From Theocolax elegans (Eukaryota > Arthropoda > Insecta > Hymenoptera > Cerocephalidae), in contig CM047429.1 of the NCBI GenBank assembly GCA_026168455.1, forward strand, positions 53,079,027 to 53,143,026: a stretch of 64,000 bases of DNA, read 5' to 3'. Each line of letters starts with the position of its first letter. The stretch's first letter is position 1. Under the pieces are notes generated by a model, which was not told the origin of the DNA, did not search any database, and worked only from the letters and a program-made list of their open reading frames with translations. The translations under genes and the position numbers were made by a program. Positions 13,856-28,320 of the stretch are shown in pieces.

Positions 13856-14660
13856 AACGTCGTCGGTCTCTCTACCCCTCCCCCCCCCCCGCCCCTTACT
13901 GCCCCCCTTAGTGCCCCCCTGTAACATACGCGGGAATTGTGCGAGGTCTCGAGTGCGGCGCCGTCGCTTATTTTACTCCAAAGTCCCGTTTATTTTCCTC
14001 CCTAAGTAGAGGCTCGCGCCAGGTCATAGAACGTAGCTGTCTTCGCCTCTTGGTTATTCGTTGGGTAGAGCGGCGCGTAAGCGAGCTTTTCCCCTTCTCG
14101 AATCTCTCATGGTCGAAAATCGCGGTGGGTAGCGGCGGTGAGTCACACCGAGTTCTATCGGGCTGGTTGTCCGCGACATGTAAATGGGTCGCAATTTCAT
14201 CGCGGGTTAAAGAATCGATAACGGTGTACATACTGCCGACGTACACGCTAAGTAGAGGAGAAAACGCGTTGGCGACACGGCGGAAAGAAGCTCCGAGCGT
14301 TGTAAATTTTCTGGACTTAGGGGCTGGATGGAGGACGGTTTTATCGGCTCGCGACGCTTCCTCTGGCTCCTTTCAACGAGAACGCGACGTGCATTAGTCG
14401 CGGGTGCATTCAAAGCCATGCGCCCGGTTAGTTCACCACCTCACCCCCCCCCTTCCCTTCCCTGCATATCTTGCCTTTTCATTAGCGGGCTTTGACTCTC
14501 TTTCCCCTCCAGCCCCCTTCGTGGTCTCGGTTTGACGAAATTCTCGCGCCTCGGTTGGCGCACACAGTGAGACCCGAGAATACTCCCTCGTGCCCAAGTC
14601 CTCCTCGTTTGCCAAGGTGAATAGCATCCTCGCGCGGTGCATATCCCTCTCGACGAAGCA
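13856..14660. promoter_or_regulatory. GC/CpG-rich block with poly-C run
   Basis: The block opens with a C homopolymer (about 13879-13890) and stays CpG-rich for 800 bases. GCG|GTGAGT at about 14136 would be a good plus-strand donor. Open frames on both strands (up to 152 codons) look compositional. It is a candidate promoter or enhancer block; no TATA/initiator pair was found. Confidence 0.25.
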
Positions 14661-17600
14661 TTCCGATGGCTTATGAAAAACTGCCTTTCTCGGCTTTCTT
14701 GGCTTTTCCTCCAGCTCCTATTCCGTACCTTTTTTTTAACACTGCCTCGTCACTCTCTTTAATGAAAATCCGGCTTGTCTTTTTGTGTTGCGACACGCGC
14801 GCTACATTTTCCAGGACATCTGAGTTCTTCGCGATGAACAAAGTGTCACCTCCACCTCGTCTCCCCCTCCCCTCAACCTCCTCCACCCACCTCCCTCTTC
14901 CGCGCCTTCGTCACTCGTGAATATAGCGCTAACAACGACAACTTATCTCTTATCCGAACTCATCTATATACCTACACAAACCCGATCTTTCGCGTGCGTC
15001 AAAAATATAATAATAGACTTGCGATTAAATTTTAATATCTGTTAAAAGTATGTCATTTATTAGATAATAATAAAAATCTATGTATATGTGTATATATACG
15101 AATATATAAGTATATGTGTCTATATATATGTATAGATCGTTTATTGGAGATGACGAGAAGAGTCTTGTTAACTGGAGTATCGTAGTTAATTAAGACGAAA
15201 TTTTTAATGCAATTAATTTCACGTTGAAAATAGCAGCACGACGTAATCGGTTTTTATCAGCATCTCGGTTCTATAAGTCGTACTCGGCTAAATCAGGCGA
15301 CGAATGTCGAGGTGTTTTACGACACGCGACACTCCGTGTGCTCAGCACTAAATTGCACATGCAAGGCTTACGTGCATAGTCTCTTTCGTACTTCTTTATT
15401 GCGCGCATACACATAAATACGCTATACGACACTCGCCTAAGTCAAACGTATTAATACAATTTCTTTCTTACTCTCTTTTGCTTTGACAATATTTATCTCT
15501 TAAAAAATACATAAATTCCGTTAATATAATACGTAGTATCTAAATATTGTACTGTAATATACTATGTACGCTCGATGCATTAAATAATTTCAATTTTTTT
15601 TATTTCCACTGTTCTAATACTGATTATTTTGTTGCGTAAGGAAATATCAAATTAAATTAAATTTAAATCAATTTCAAACGCTTACCAACATGCGGCTGTC
15701 AGATTTTAAGTTGTAACCTATCTTTGAGTTCGAACTTATTTACAATGGCGATATATCGATTTTAATATAACAATAAAATCCCTATGTAATTAATACCGGC
15801 CTCTCATTTTCAATTATCGATTACCGTTGGATGTATGCACGCAATTAATAAATCATAATTACGAAGTAATTAGTTCAATATTTTTGGAAGCAAAATACGT
15901 TCTGTTTGTGATTTGAATGTCCATATTAAAAATAGTTAATTAAAACTATAACATTATTGTAAATTTTTATTACAAACAAGATTTTTTTTCAATCATCTTA
16001 ATTCAAGTTGATCCTTTCACAATCTTGCTGATTAATGTAGAAAATAGTAATATCTTTCAAACTAATTAATCATAATGTATAAATTATCTTATTAGTTTGT
16101 GAGAACGGTAACTGTTTTAGAATTCAATCGTTGATATATCTATGTATAAAGAATCGTACGTTGCAGAACAAATAACATTTTACTAATTGCAGTATATTTA
16201 TTAAAAGAAAACGATTATGTATTTCATGATAGATGTATTCTCAAGAAGTTCAAAATGAATTGGTAAATATGAGATGTTAACTCTGTTATAAAATAATGCA
16301 TAAAACATCAGAATCGTATCGAATAATTAGGGGAAAAGTCAAATGATCCCTAAAGGGGGTAATAGGAGGAAAATATAATAATTGAGTTAAACGCACTCAG
16401 CATATGATAAGTGATAAATAGTGGAGTCGATAGAGAGGCAAGGAGAACGGGGGTGCGAGCGCGGGCGCGGGCGCGAGAAGCGTTAAAATATCGATGGCAC
16501 GTGTATACGTATATATACATAGGGTTAGGGAAAGAGGAACTTGAGAGCGAGAGGTGGGATGAAGGGAGGTACAGGAGGAGGATGGAGGAGAGCCGAGAGA
16601 AGCGCAGGTCTTTTAGCGCACTTCGCATAGTGCAAGCTCGCGCTCGCACCGCTTTTCTCTTAATCCGCTTAAGTCGCGCTTAATCTCTTGCGCAGCTGCA
16701 TGAAATATTTACCGTATAGGTAGACTATATAGAGTGGGAGGAGGAAGAGGGTTGCAGAGAGCACTCGCACGCGCGCATGTGAACCGGAAGCCTTAACCGG
16801 TACTCGCCCGCCCCGGAACGATACAACCTGAACACATGTTCCGTTCTTCCGTCCCGATCCCTAATCCACGACGCCGGCTCAACTATACTCCAGTACGACG
16901 GCTAACAATGCAAGAAGACCCGCAAATTTCTCCTCGATCGCTCGCGTATTAATGCAAGAAGCGTTTCCTATTTATTTGTCTTCATTATCACGAAATACCG
17001 CTTGGTTTCCTCTTCAAACCAAACCCCCCCGTTTATCATTTCAATTTCCAAAAATAATCCGTGTGTGTGCGTGTGTCTGCTGCGTGTGTGCGTGTGTAAC
17101 TACGTATATATCAATAGAGAGCCGTGAATCAATTTGTACGGAATTGAAATTTTATACGGAAAACAGCCTTTTTAAGAGTGTACACTCAGGAATGTATGCA
17201 CAAAGTTTCGAGTTGATCGGTTAAAAGCTCACGCGTAAGAACCCATTATACCTCAAATATTTAGTTTCGAGATAACGCGAGTCAAAGTTTTACAAACTAT
17301 TATAAATTATATAGAAACTTAAACAAAATTATCCGTAACTGTTTAACGTATAATATATATTTTTTTAATACCGTGTGTTGACCAATTTAAATGGAATTGA
17401 AGCTAATTGTAATATTTGTTATAGGAATTTGATGGAGTATAACCAAAATATTAGAGTTTCCCCAGCTTTTGAGAATTTTTAATGTCTCGATAACGAATGT
17501 CATGTACGGCCATTTCAGTTCGAAATAACTCGTGTATCAAAGCTCAAATACTAAGCACTGATTATTTTAACGTTAACGAATTTTAAATTACGAGAAAGCG

Positions 17601-20600
17601 AACTTTAAAAGCACTCTAGATACAAGTTGAAAATAGCTTACCAAGTTTTGACATACATATCGACAGCTTCGATCTGTCAAGGTTTAACGTTTATAACTGA
17701 ATTGTACTTTTCAAAGAAAACTAATATTTATTACGCGTATATGCACGAATTATAACAATACGGGGGATAATTTCAATAAATGATACACGCGGGAAATAAG
17801 CTGTAAATAAGAAATAGTCATGTAATTGATGCGATCACATATTTACGAGAATCGGTATAGTTGTTGTTCATTAATCTCTGATAAATAGTCTATTAATATT
17901 TTTTACCCCAGGAGTTTTAAGTAAGATTAGTCGGGCAGCCGGAATTAAGCTATCTATGAGAGAGTAAAAAAGAATGGAGAAAAAGTAGAAATCGATAGGT
18001 CGAATGTAACAGAAATAGAAAGGTGAAAGGTAACGTTGCTGAGGAATCGGGGAAAGGAGAAATAAAGGAGAATGAGAGAATAGGAAAAAGAAAATTGAAG
18101 GAAAGAAGAATGGAATGACGCAATAATTACCGACGAACGAGACTCGTTAAAGTTTTCTAGTAGCATTGGCGTTCTCTCCTTCTTACCGTAGAAATCAGAC
18201 CCTTTATGCGCTCGCTGGAATCCCTGCTATAATTATCGCACCTATGGCCTTTAATGGACTCATACTTCTTACGCAATATTCCGAATTTAGCTACTTTTAT
18301 AGCCTTCATTTGTTAACTTTATTGTACCAAAATATTTTTTACTGGTTTATTTCAACTCGGATATTTTTCTATATTAATTAGTTTTTTTAATTAATATTAT
18401 AAAATAAGGAATCTAGATAATTAATGTGAATCTGTGCTTATTAAACTATTTCTCTATTATACATTTGGTTTTCTTTTACCTACATCAATTAAAATGTATA
18501 AGTAATGCGTATGAAGACTATTTTTAAAACAGTAATGGATTTACACATTGATTTAATAAAGGTGTAATTTTTTATAGAAACAGTGTTCCGAATCTTTGAT
18601 AATAGAGAGTAATATATAAAAAATGAGAAAAACTGTTGATATATATAAAATATATTTAAAATTAGTTGTGTATTTTAAAAGAAGTACTTAATTTATATTT
18701 TGGTTTATAAATAATTTTTATAGAACCTTTTGCTTGATAAATTAAATGATAAATGTGCCAAACTAATTGCAAATCAGTATTTTTTTAAATCATAATTTAT
18801 TAAAAATTTCTATAAATATAGTAGAAGTCTTAAAATCAAAGATAGATATAGAGCTACTCGCACAAACCTGTGTTATCCAACTCTCCTCTATAACCTACTA
18901 AAATAAACATAATCCGACTACATAAATATTCCTTCAATTACGGTTGAGTACATGACTATATGCATTACATAAAATGTTTACGCAACTTTATAGTCCTTAA
19001 GTATATTAAAATTGTAATAAATAAATTATAGTAATAGGTTATAAATAGAATTTGATAACAATTGTAGATATCGTTTCCATTCGGTATGGCAACGTAATTT
19101 AATTTGAATATTTTTAATACTAAATCAAAATTAAACAATTGCTAATGCTTTATCCGCGTTTATAAGTATTAAATAAAAGTAATATCATTTATCTTCTATT
19201 TCGATTTAAAAGTTTGGCATTATTCTGCCATATAGACAAAAATTTAGTAAATGAATTTATTTTGATATTACTTTTTTTGTTATTTCGTATATTCTTTCTT
19301 CTCGACAAAAATAATTCTAATAAAAATTCAAACGATTTTGATTCACCGGTATCTAGTAAAACTTTATATTATTTTATTACATCATATGATTTCGTTACTT
19401 CCCAACGATGCAAACTTCCGAGTCATCCTTGACATTAGTATGAAGTTAAAGTTTGTTATTCTTCCAAATAACGGAGTTCACATTTTTCCAACTTTGAAAT
19501 TCGTCGGTTATATTCGCAACATTCAGAGCCATTGGGGAAACTCGAAAAACTTTTCCTTTTCTCGACCTCTTCAAGATTCCGGAATCCATTTCTGAAGATT
19601 TTGACTAGGGAGGTAGGAGAAGCGTATATGCGCGTGCATTTACTTTGAACAAGTTCGCAGATCTGCGAACAGTGATTTGAGGGTTTTGGGTATATTTTTT
19701 TTCCGCACCCTCCCCCATCCCTCCGGCCCATCCGCATTTCAATCTTAAATGTAAAAGTGAAACCCTAAAATTTTTTTCTCAAACCGTCAACCGTAGAAAG
19801 ATACCTTTCATCATTTTTTAATTTCTTAAATTTTAATAAACGAGTGCTTTAAACTCGTAGTTTTTTTTAATAGGAACTTGCTGGTGGTCAAGATATTCTG
19901 TTGTTTAGTTTACAAAAGTTCGTATACAAGAAATTGATCCTTTTGCTACGTGTATCATGAAAAGTATATATACACGTACCGACGTATAACCCTCTTATTT
20001 TACTTGCCTTATTCTACTTAGAGTCCAACAATCTTGCTTATATTTTTCCTTGGATAGTAAGTACATACATCCCGTATACATTATAATGCAACGTAGAATA
20101 TAAGTATAATCATATTAATACATCAACCCATTATTTTTTCTTTTATAAAAAAAATTATTTCGTTGTTAGAAAGGAACTTAAATGATTTTATCTAAATTTG
20201 AAACACGATACAACAATTTCGAAACGGAAACTGATTTTCCACTAGTTATCTATATAAAGTAAATTTAATTTAGTTTGTAACATTGAAACCTTATCTCGTA
20301 CAATCTAAAGCTGTGTACAGATTTAACTCGTGTTTTTGTAGGGCATTCGGAGTAAATCGATATCTACTTTACCGTATTAAAAAGCAACAATTCTTACGTT
20401 TTTCGTGTAAAAATAACCGCAATAACTGAAATTCTCGAACAAAGTTAAAAAATAAAAAGTGTAAAGTTTAATAAATGTTTTAACATCTACTAAGTATTCC
20501 AAAGATTATTCTTCCAGAGTCTTCTTCTTCTCCGGTTAATACTGCGAAACATAATCTAGGTGGCGTATAAATCCGCGAAGAATAAGAGACGGCGAGAGAA

Positions 20601-20700
20601 AAAAGTAAGCTCATCCACTTGTGCACATCATCAGCGGTTGCGTCACACTAGTCCTTTCCCCTCCCTTCGCAACATTTCATTTCAGTTTGGGGAGGTGTTA
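14661..20700. other. Mostly AT-rich noncoding DNA
   Basis: It includes a CpG-rich patch at 16400-16900 with GCGGGCGCGGGCGCG, a GTGTGC simple repeat at 17060-17097, and a purine-rich plus strand at 17940-18120. No gene, RNA or transposon end was recognised. Confidence 0.55.
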
Positions 20701-20792
20701 TTCAGATGAGTTGTGCATAAAGTCGAGCCATTTCCATCGTGCATCTCACCGAGTAAAAGCACCAGGACGAAAGCTCGTCCGAGCAGCTTCCC

Positions 20793-20795
<3 letters not shown>

Positions 20796-20826
<31 letters not shown>
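20796..20826. repeat. (CT)n microsatellite
   Basis: A pure CT run at the start of the GC-rich block 20740-21060. Confidence 0.95.
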
Positions 20827-20830
<4 letters not shown>

Positions 20831-21093
20831 TCGGATCGGAGAAACAGCGGCGCCGAGCTAAACTGCCTCGCGCGCGCATTGTATATTATTACGCAATCGC
20901 GCAGTTGTAAACTTCGGGCCGAGTTTATTTGCGCGCTGGTGCCGTAACGCAGCTTCAAGCTCGTTTCACGCCGGGATTCGCCAGGGCGATCTTTCTGCAC
21001 GTGCGCCGCTCGTTCACCAATCTCAACGTCGTCGAGGTCGTTCGCGTATGCCTGGTGGCTAGTTTCGACCGTCTTTGTTGATTATTTCTGCAG

Positions 21094-21147
21094 GCTTTTA
21101 CGCCTTCGTGATCATGAGGGATAGTACATCTGTGATTTGCTATATTC
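21094..21147 (+). other. Candidate 54-base alternative exon
   Basis: TTGATTATTTCTGCAG ends at 21093, a good acceptor, and TTC|GTGAGT at 21148 is a good donor. The 54 bases between are open in one frame and include an ATG (MRDSTSVICYI). It lies just downstream of a GC-rich block at 20740-21060. Short chance exons like this do occur, and no homology supports it. Confidence 0.2.
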
Positions 21148-21481
21148 GTGAGTGCGATCCCACTTTAATCTATATCGTTTTAGAACTTGTCTCTATACGT
21201 AGAAATTGTTACTTCTCTTTAACCTTCTTAAAGTTTAATTCAACAAATTTTCAAATTGTGTAGTTCACATATTAGTATCATTGTTATGATGTTTTCTTTC
21301 GTTTAATGTATACTTTTTGACACACTAGGGCAGTTTCGAGCGCGCTGCGCGTGCTGTTTTCTTTTCTGTTTTTAGGTTCGTTACATTTTACCGTTTTTTC
21401 AAAATAAATATTAAATTATCATAGGTTAAACTTTAAAGCGCTTACGTTGTCACACAGTATATCTTTGAATGTTGACTCGTG

Positions 21482-21506
21482 TCTCTCTCTCTCTCTCTCT
21501 CTCTCT
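21482..21506. repeat. (CT)n microsatellite
   Basis: A pure CT run in otherwise AT-rich DNA, 200 bases before the nested MITEs. Confidence 0.95.
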
Positions 21507-21711
21507 AGATAAATCTATAACTTTCTATATCTCTTCCTTTAATTCGTACCCTTTCTACTTGACTCCTACTCGCCAAGTCCCCCCCAAAGTCCAAAATTCT
21601 AATGTGCCTAGCAATCCTAACTCGATAATATTCGTAATAGCCAATCAAAACGATCTTATTTTGGCTTCACTTTTAAGTGCATCTCTTTTTTAAGATAGGA
21701 TAGGTAAATCA

Positions 21712-22921
21712 CAATAGTTTTAATATTTTATGTAAGTGAAACATGTTATTCAAAATAAAAATGAATTTATTGTTCGGTAATATATATATATATATGTATA
21801 ATATGTAATATCAGTCTCTCCGAACGAAATGCTTTACCTTGAAATAAAGCAGGCCCATTGTACTCTTTGTCCACTATAGTTGGTGGAATTTCCCAGAACA
21901 CAGCCTCTCCAAAAAAATTAAAGACGTTTCGTTTTCAATCTCCGGTTTGGAATCCTCAGTAAGAAACTGGAGATCATACCTTAAACGCCTGTCCTAAGAT
22001 GAACCGCGATGCCAGCAACATGTTCTGCGGCTATATATATAAAAAGGTGATGATGATCTTCCTAACGAGTGTAGAGAGATAGTCGTCTCCATCTAGCGTG
22101 GGAAAACCCACCACCCAGAGTGCGACGTATTTTTTTTTAATTTTAATTTTTTTTAAAGGCCGTGCTTTAGGAAATTCCACCAACCATAGTAGACAAAGAG
22201 TAGTACAATGGGCCTGCTTTATTCTAAAATAACGCATTTAGTTCGGACAGACCGATATTATATATTATACATATATGAAACATGATATTTTTTAATGTCT
22301 GTAACTTGGTTTCTAATTTGGTCTGTAATTTGTTCGTTGTACGGCCAATTAAACAGTTGTCAATTTTGGGGAAAGTGGCTAAAACGGCACAATTAATATT
22401 TCCTTAAAAGTATAAAAGCAGTTACGTTTTTCAGCAAACTAATTGAAGAAAACTTTTGGCTTTAATACAACGAATTGAAGCTCTCCTAAAGATTGAGTGC
22501 CTCACTCGGAATTGTTTTAATAATATTTCAAAGTTTTAATGTTATTAATTAATAATACTTGAAATATATCAGTTTTCAAATAAGACACATATGGGGCTTA
22601 AATTCTTTGTATTAAAGGCAAGAATCATATGCTATTGTTATTATGCGATTATGTTAAACGGCGCAATTAAGAGATAAATAAAATTTCTAAAATTTTAGGT
22701 TTTTTTCAATTAGTTTGCTGAAAAGCGTAACTGCTTTTGTACTTTTAAAGAAATATTAACTGTACCGTTTACTCACTTTCCCCAAAATTGACAACTGTTT
22801 CATTGACCGTACAACAAACAAATCACAGACCAAATACATAATTGTGCCCCTTCAGGAAACCAAGTTACAGACTTTAAAAAATAACATGTTTCACTTACAT
22901 ATATGTTAAAACTATTATAGA
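21712..22921. mobile_element. Outer foldback/MITE element, interrupted by a second element
   Basis: The left end (21714-21750, ATAGTTTTAA...GTGAAACATGTTATT) resumes at 22277 with GAAACATGATATTTTTTAAT. It continues through GTCTGTAACTTGG and CAATTTTGGGGAAAGTG to about 22470. The right arm (22700-22921) is the reverse complement of these words. The centre (22470-22700) is noncoding but contains further weaker inverted matches (CTTTAATACAA). Arms are about 200 bases and clearly diverged, so it is an older copy. No transposase is present. Confidence 0.75.
21751..22276. mobile_element. Inner MITE nested in the outer element
   Basis: Inverted arms 21792-21910 and 22152-22273 share a perfect 21-base core at 21843-21863 and 22203-22223 (its start: AATAAAGCAGGCCCATTG) and are about 80% alike overall. 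The words GAAACATGTTATT and GAAACATGATATT on either side look like a target duplication, or the outer element split by the insertion. The interior of about 240 bases carries no gene; a 68-codon minus frame is repeat-derived. Confidence 0.75.
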
Positions 22922-25900
22922 TTTGTCCAAAGATGTTGCTGATGTTTGCTCATTCTATTAGAACGTATATGCAGAAGTATACTTAATTTATATTGACTAT
23001 ACAATTGACACATTTTCGTGTTCTAAATATTTTCGTTTTATTAAATTATTTTCTTTACTTTTACGTACGTTAATATAAACAATAACATATTATACATGTA
23101 AGCTATTTTCTAAATAACTAAAATTATTTTAGAATGATAATAATTTTTAAAGATGTAGAAAATATTGCTTTATTTTTAACAGAAGATACGACACATGCCT
23201 TTATCATGTGCATTTGCCAAATGTGTCTTTCTGCTCATCAAGGATATACGAAGAATATCAATCTTACATTATTCGGTTACTTGCATATAATATTTTAGGA
23301 ATATTCTTTTATTCGAAAACTCGAAAAAGATTGAACACTACAAAATTCAAAGAAATGAAAAGAAAAGTAAGCAGATACGTATTATAGTTTCAAATGCATT
23401 GAACTGGTGTATCATTTTTTCGTAACCAGTATGTTTACATAAATTTTTCTGCTTCTTTTTCTCAGATACGTGGTATTAGCGTTTTTTTCTATTTTTCAAG
23501 AACGTTGATAAAATATAATAATTATTAATATAGAAAATTCACATTTTCCATTGCAAAAACAATACAAGAAACTGACATACGTAATATTTTTATACCAAAC
23601 GAAACAAAAGAGTAATCCATCATGTTTGTGTCAAAACCAATTTTCAACAAAAAATATGTTATTCATATTCATTTAGTTTTGTTTAAGTTACTATAGATAA
23701 AGAAAATGAAAAAATTCTTGGTTAAGTCACTCAGTGTAGAAATGAAGGTAACATGTTTTTTTAGTTTAATGTAAAGATAAAATGCTGCGTACAAAGTATG
23801 TAATAATCATGACAAAGGAAAATCATTTGTTTGACTTAACTATATTCTTTAGGTAAAATAACGCGATTCAAGGAAGTCCTCCGTCGACTTAATCCATTTC
23901 CGTTTCACTTACTCCCGCATTCTGTTTATTTCATAACCTCGTGAAAACATTAAAGCGGCGCAATTCCATGAGAATGCCATAATTCCAACTTTATAATATC
24001 GTCAAATGATAATTATATTTACAAATTTCTTTATTAACAAATTTTTGCACTTAAACTCCTCCAGTTAATAATATAAATTTTCTGAAAGTTTGCGCATCTA
24101 AAGAGAGGAAAAGAGTATAAGGAGTAGGCAGATACAGAGCAAGAGAAAGAGAGAGGGAGAGAGTTACATTATAAACAGTTTATTCCTCGGTAACTTTGTT
24201 GTTAAGCGAAAGCTGATTTAATGCAGGTTGAGTTGACTCTATTTTCCTCTCTCTCTCTCTCTCTCCCACTCTCTCACCGCTCTCGATTCACGTTTAGCGA
24301 AGGGCTAAGGAAAATAAAAAATTCAAGTCAACATCAGATGAGACGCCGAGAGAAACGTAGGTAAAAGGGAAAGAAAATTGAGCGATAGAGTAAAACTTAT
24401 AAGTATAGAAAAGATGAAAATAAAAGAGAGGGATTGAGTTGGACAACACGAGCTCGAGGTGGTCGGATACTGAGAAGAGGCCTCCGTTGAGAGACTAACA
24501 AGAGGGGTAGAAAAGAAGTGGACCGCGCTCTCTCGGACTAGTATGGGACTCACAAAGCAAAGAAACGATTAAGGAGTATCGACGATTTGTGCAGAGGTGA
24601 AGGGGGAAAGCGAGTGGGAAAGACGAGAGCAGGAGCGACGGTATTACTTTTACGGTGTACGACGCTAGCGTAACGAAGGTTATTACTGCGCGAAGGAGGA
24701 ACGAGCCGGTGGGATCGATATACATATATACATACATATATGTGTGGGTGTGTGTGTATATACACACATGTACATGTAGACATAGTTAAAAACGTCTATA
24801 TATTTATGACAGAGGAGGGGGCGAAATATATATAGTTACAAAGTGGGGACGGAGGTCGAATGGTCGATGTTTATATGCGAGGGAGGAGACAGTGTGCTTA
24901 CATACCATTATCGCCACGACCCGTATGTCATCGTACTCCAGGTCTTCGCACGTGCGGGGGCGGCAAGGGGGTGGCAAAGGACAACGTCTAGCTTTCTGAA
25001 TACCGGTCGACTTAGTAGGCGCACGCACGCCGCGATGAAATAATGATGAATGCCTCGCGTGCATTAATGATGAGCTCTCTCCCACTCCAACGATTCGCTA
25101 ATGAAAAACGATTACGTCCTCGTAGCTCCAACTTTTCTTACGCTTTTCCTACTTTTTCATCACTGAATGTTAATTAGCACGAAATCGCTCGTTGCCTCGC
25201 TTCTTTTTTTTTACATTTCGAGATCGTCGCGAATTTCCCGCTGCAATTATATTCCATTCACGAGCTAAAATCGTCGAAAGTAAATCGGTCACTTATAGTC
25301 TACGAAATTGTCGAACGAGCACTTTTTTACTTTATACTAAATGCTAATTTATACATTTTTTTTTCATTGCGCGCCTGTTAAGTCTAACTGCACTGTATAT
25401 CGGAAATGCTTTATAAAATATTTGAGTTTACTCGTTTCTTAACTTCTTTAGGTACACACTAAAGAAAAACATTTATTGAACTGGAATTACTTTATATATA
25501 GAACAAGATCGAGTGAAAATTCTGCATATATAAACTGAAAATATGCAAATTTTGTAGGATTTTCTGTTTGTCGCATCAACTACTGTCTGTAAATATTATA
25601 CTTTACTTTCTCGTAAGCGATAACTAAACGAAATATTAAATTTAAAGATAAAATTTTTAATTTTTTAAGAATAACAAAGTATTTATCGTTCAATGTTATT
25701 TTTATATTTTTTTTCTCAAGAATATTTATATTACATAAATTAATGACGTGCTAAAATAAGTCTGGCCTTATTATTTATTTATGTCAAGAGACCTATACAT
25801 TTATATGGATATTTATTGTATAAATTACACTTTTTGACTATAAATAATATGTTGTTTTCTTCTACCAAATAAGTATGTTACTCGGATAAAATAGAATTTG

Positions 25901-26270
25901 TGTGCAAATTTAATAATATCGTAATCGAATAAACATAGTAGAAGTCAATATTTTTAAACGTTTGCATGTATCTAATAAATATGTATATACATAAAGTTAA
26001 CGCAGCAGGTTTAAATATAAATTTGTCTATTTGTCCGAAAAACCGTTCACGAAGCATCTGCATCCAATATAAGTAAATGTAGAGATAAAACTTAACATTT
26101 CAAATAGTCCCGCAAATTCAAATGTAGAAAGTAAAAAATAAATTGTTTGTTAATTGTCTGAAAATGATTTGCAGCAGCGTGTAAATATCCATAAGTTCGT
26201 TAAACGAACGATTTAATATGCAGACGAATAAATTGGTAGTAAAAATAAAATACGATAAAATATATGAAAG
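22922..26270. other. AT-rich noncoding DNA with a purine-rich patch
   Basis: The plus strand is purine-rich at 24090-24500, and 24720-24780 carries TA/TG simple repeats. The patch 24840-25080 is GC-richer. No gene is seen. Confidence 0.55.
24247..24265. repeat. (CT)n microsatellite beside purine-rich DNA
   Basis: A CT run followed by a long purine-rich stretch (24300-24500), so the strand asymmetry flips within 100 bases. Confidence 0.9.
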
Positions 26271-28262
26271 AAAATGACGCGGTGGCGCGCGTGTTTGCTT
26301 AGAAATTCATCGCGCGGAGTAAGTAGCTGTACGCTTGACATCGGCTCGCACTCGATCTCTGCGAGGGACTGCGACGCCGACGTCGACGAAGATAAATTTC
26401 GGATGACGAACTACCGACGTAGACGCCCGCTCGGCGCCCTAAAATTATCCGACTTTTTTTCTCGGAATTTTAATGTTCCCGCTGGATGCGCACCTCCAAT
26501 CTCCCAGGGCCGGATTTTCATTTTAGAAAAGGCTCCTCTTCCCCTTCCCTATACCTACTTTTTATCCCTCCTGTTTTAACTTGTCGGAGGCTTCCAATTT
26601 CATTCAATTTGAAAGATAACGATAAGGGTAATCTCAGAAAATTGCATTATTAAATACGAGCCTATTAAGGCGCTTCATTTTGGCCGGAAAATAAAATCCT
26701 CTTATACGATAATGGTGGAGTTTCTTATCGTTAGCAGGGAATATTGTGAAAAGGATAGGAGAATTTGATGAGGACATTCGTTATCGGCAGCGGAAACGCA
26801 AAAATTTCTAATGGAACTATAACCACGTTATACATTGGAGAAAAACCAGATTCTTAATTCGGTGAGCAAAGTACGAAAGAAAGAGGGAACGAGAGAATAG
26901 AATAGAAATAATTGGTACAAAAGGGGGAAGGGTGCATCCGAAATCCGTATAGTAGCTTGCCCATCGCACAACCTCGTAACCCATTAACCGAAGAAAGGTG
27001 AACACACGCTGGGTATCACGTAAGTGCGACATCATCCTCGTGGAGACAAAAAGGGTTAGATTAAAAGGAGAGGTCGGAATAAAGTAGCGCGTCGGTATAT
27101 ATATAGGGAAGCTGCGTTTAGAACGTTACGCCGAGGGAAGAAGAGAGGAGAGGAGAGGAGAGGAGAGAGTTGCTCTCGGCTTATCTGTATAGGCGGATTG
27201 TATGGCCTGGCAGATTATCGCGGCGGGAGCGGCCCGGCACCATTATTGGAGTACGCCCACGCATCCTCCCCCTGCGTTATCTCTTTCGTCTCGGGGACTC
27301 GTGCGGGGGCCCGGCTCCCCCATTACCACCGTCCAGAACGCAACCTCGCGATATGCAATTTCGAAATTAACTGATGCGTGTAACGCGATAAGTTTCGCAT
27401 TACAGGACCGCCTAGGAAACTTAAAATTATTAGAAGCTTCTTATACGTTTCGAGTAGATCGTGGCCGCGCACCGAGCACTTGTATTATTATCGCGCTTTG
27501 CTCAATTTACCGAGAGCACTGTTGCATCGTTGCCCTTGGTTAAACGATCGATCAGTCATAACTAAACACTTTCCCGAGCTTTTCTTTTCCTTCGCATCTC
27601 TCGCGTACGTACAGTTTCGATCGTTTGTGAAATTGTTTAATAATGTAATATTAGACCGGTGAAAAATGTACGTACACGTAGACCGGTATCGCGTAGCCCG
27701 GCTACCTTATACGGTTTGTTACGTACGTGTAATTCATTCGGGTAAGTGATACGGTAAATCATGTTTGTCGCCGAGGACTTAAATCCATTTAAGTTGTTGT
27801 TCGACCCAGTTTAAAAGTTAACTAAAACATTACGGGTTTTTTTATCGAGCCATGTGCGCTTCACCAGGAACATATGAAGATAACTAGATAGATTTTCTTT
27901 ATTACATCGATATCTCGTATTGTTTACAAACTCGAGGTCGTATCTCCCACAGTTATGACGTAGCACACCAAAGATTTCCAAGTGTCACCGAAGAAAGAGT
28001 AATTTTTCTTTGTAATACGGTATTTCGAGTTGGGGATATCGCAGGTTAAACCGCGATTTCTCGGCAAGGAGCTCGCCGAGAATTCGAGAGTGAGAGAGAA
28101 AGAGAACGAGGCGGACAAGCTAGATTGCTATGAAGTTAACTGGTTAACTCAACGAAACAACGACTGGCAAGTTAGCGCGAGAAGTTGGCGCCTGTTGGCA
28201 CCCAAGCACCGTCTCGCCCTTCTCGCGTTTGCTGAGCTGGTGGTCCTTCCTCATTCCTCCTC

Positions 28263-28296
<34 letters not shown>

Positions 28297-28320
28297 TCTC
28301 CCGGCTAACTATTTCATTGT
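26271..28320. other. GC-richer noncoding stretch
   Basis: CpG-rich parts lie at 26271-26420 and 27170-27480, with a GAGGA repeat at 27143-27167 and a CT run at the end. Frames of up to 113 codons are not convincing. It may hold regulatory DNA. Confidence 0.4.
28266..28292. repeat. (CT)n microsatellite
   Basis: A pure CT run at the end of the GC-richer block 27170-28320. A shorter one lies at 28373-28389. Confidence 0.95.
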
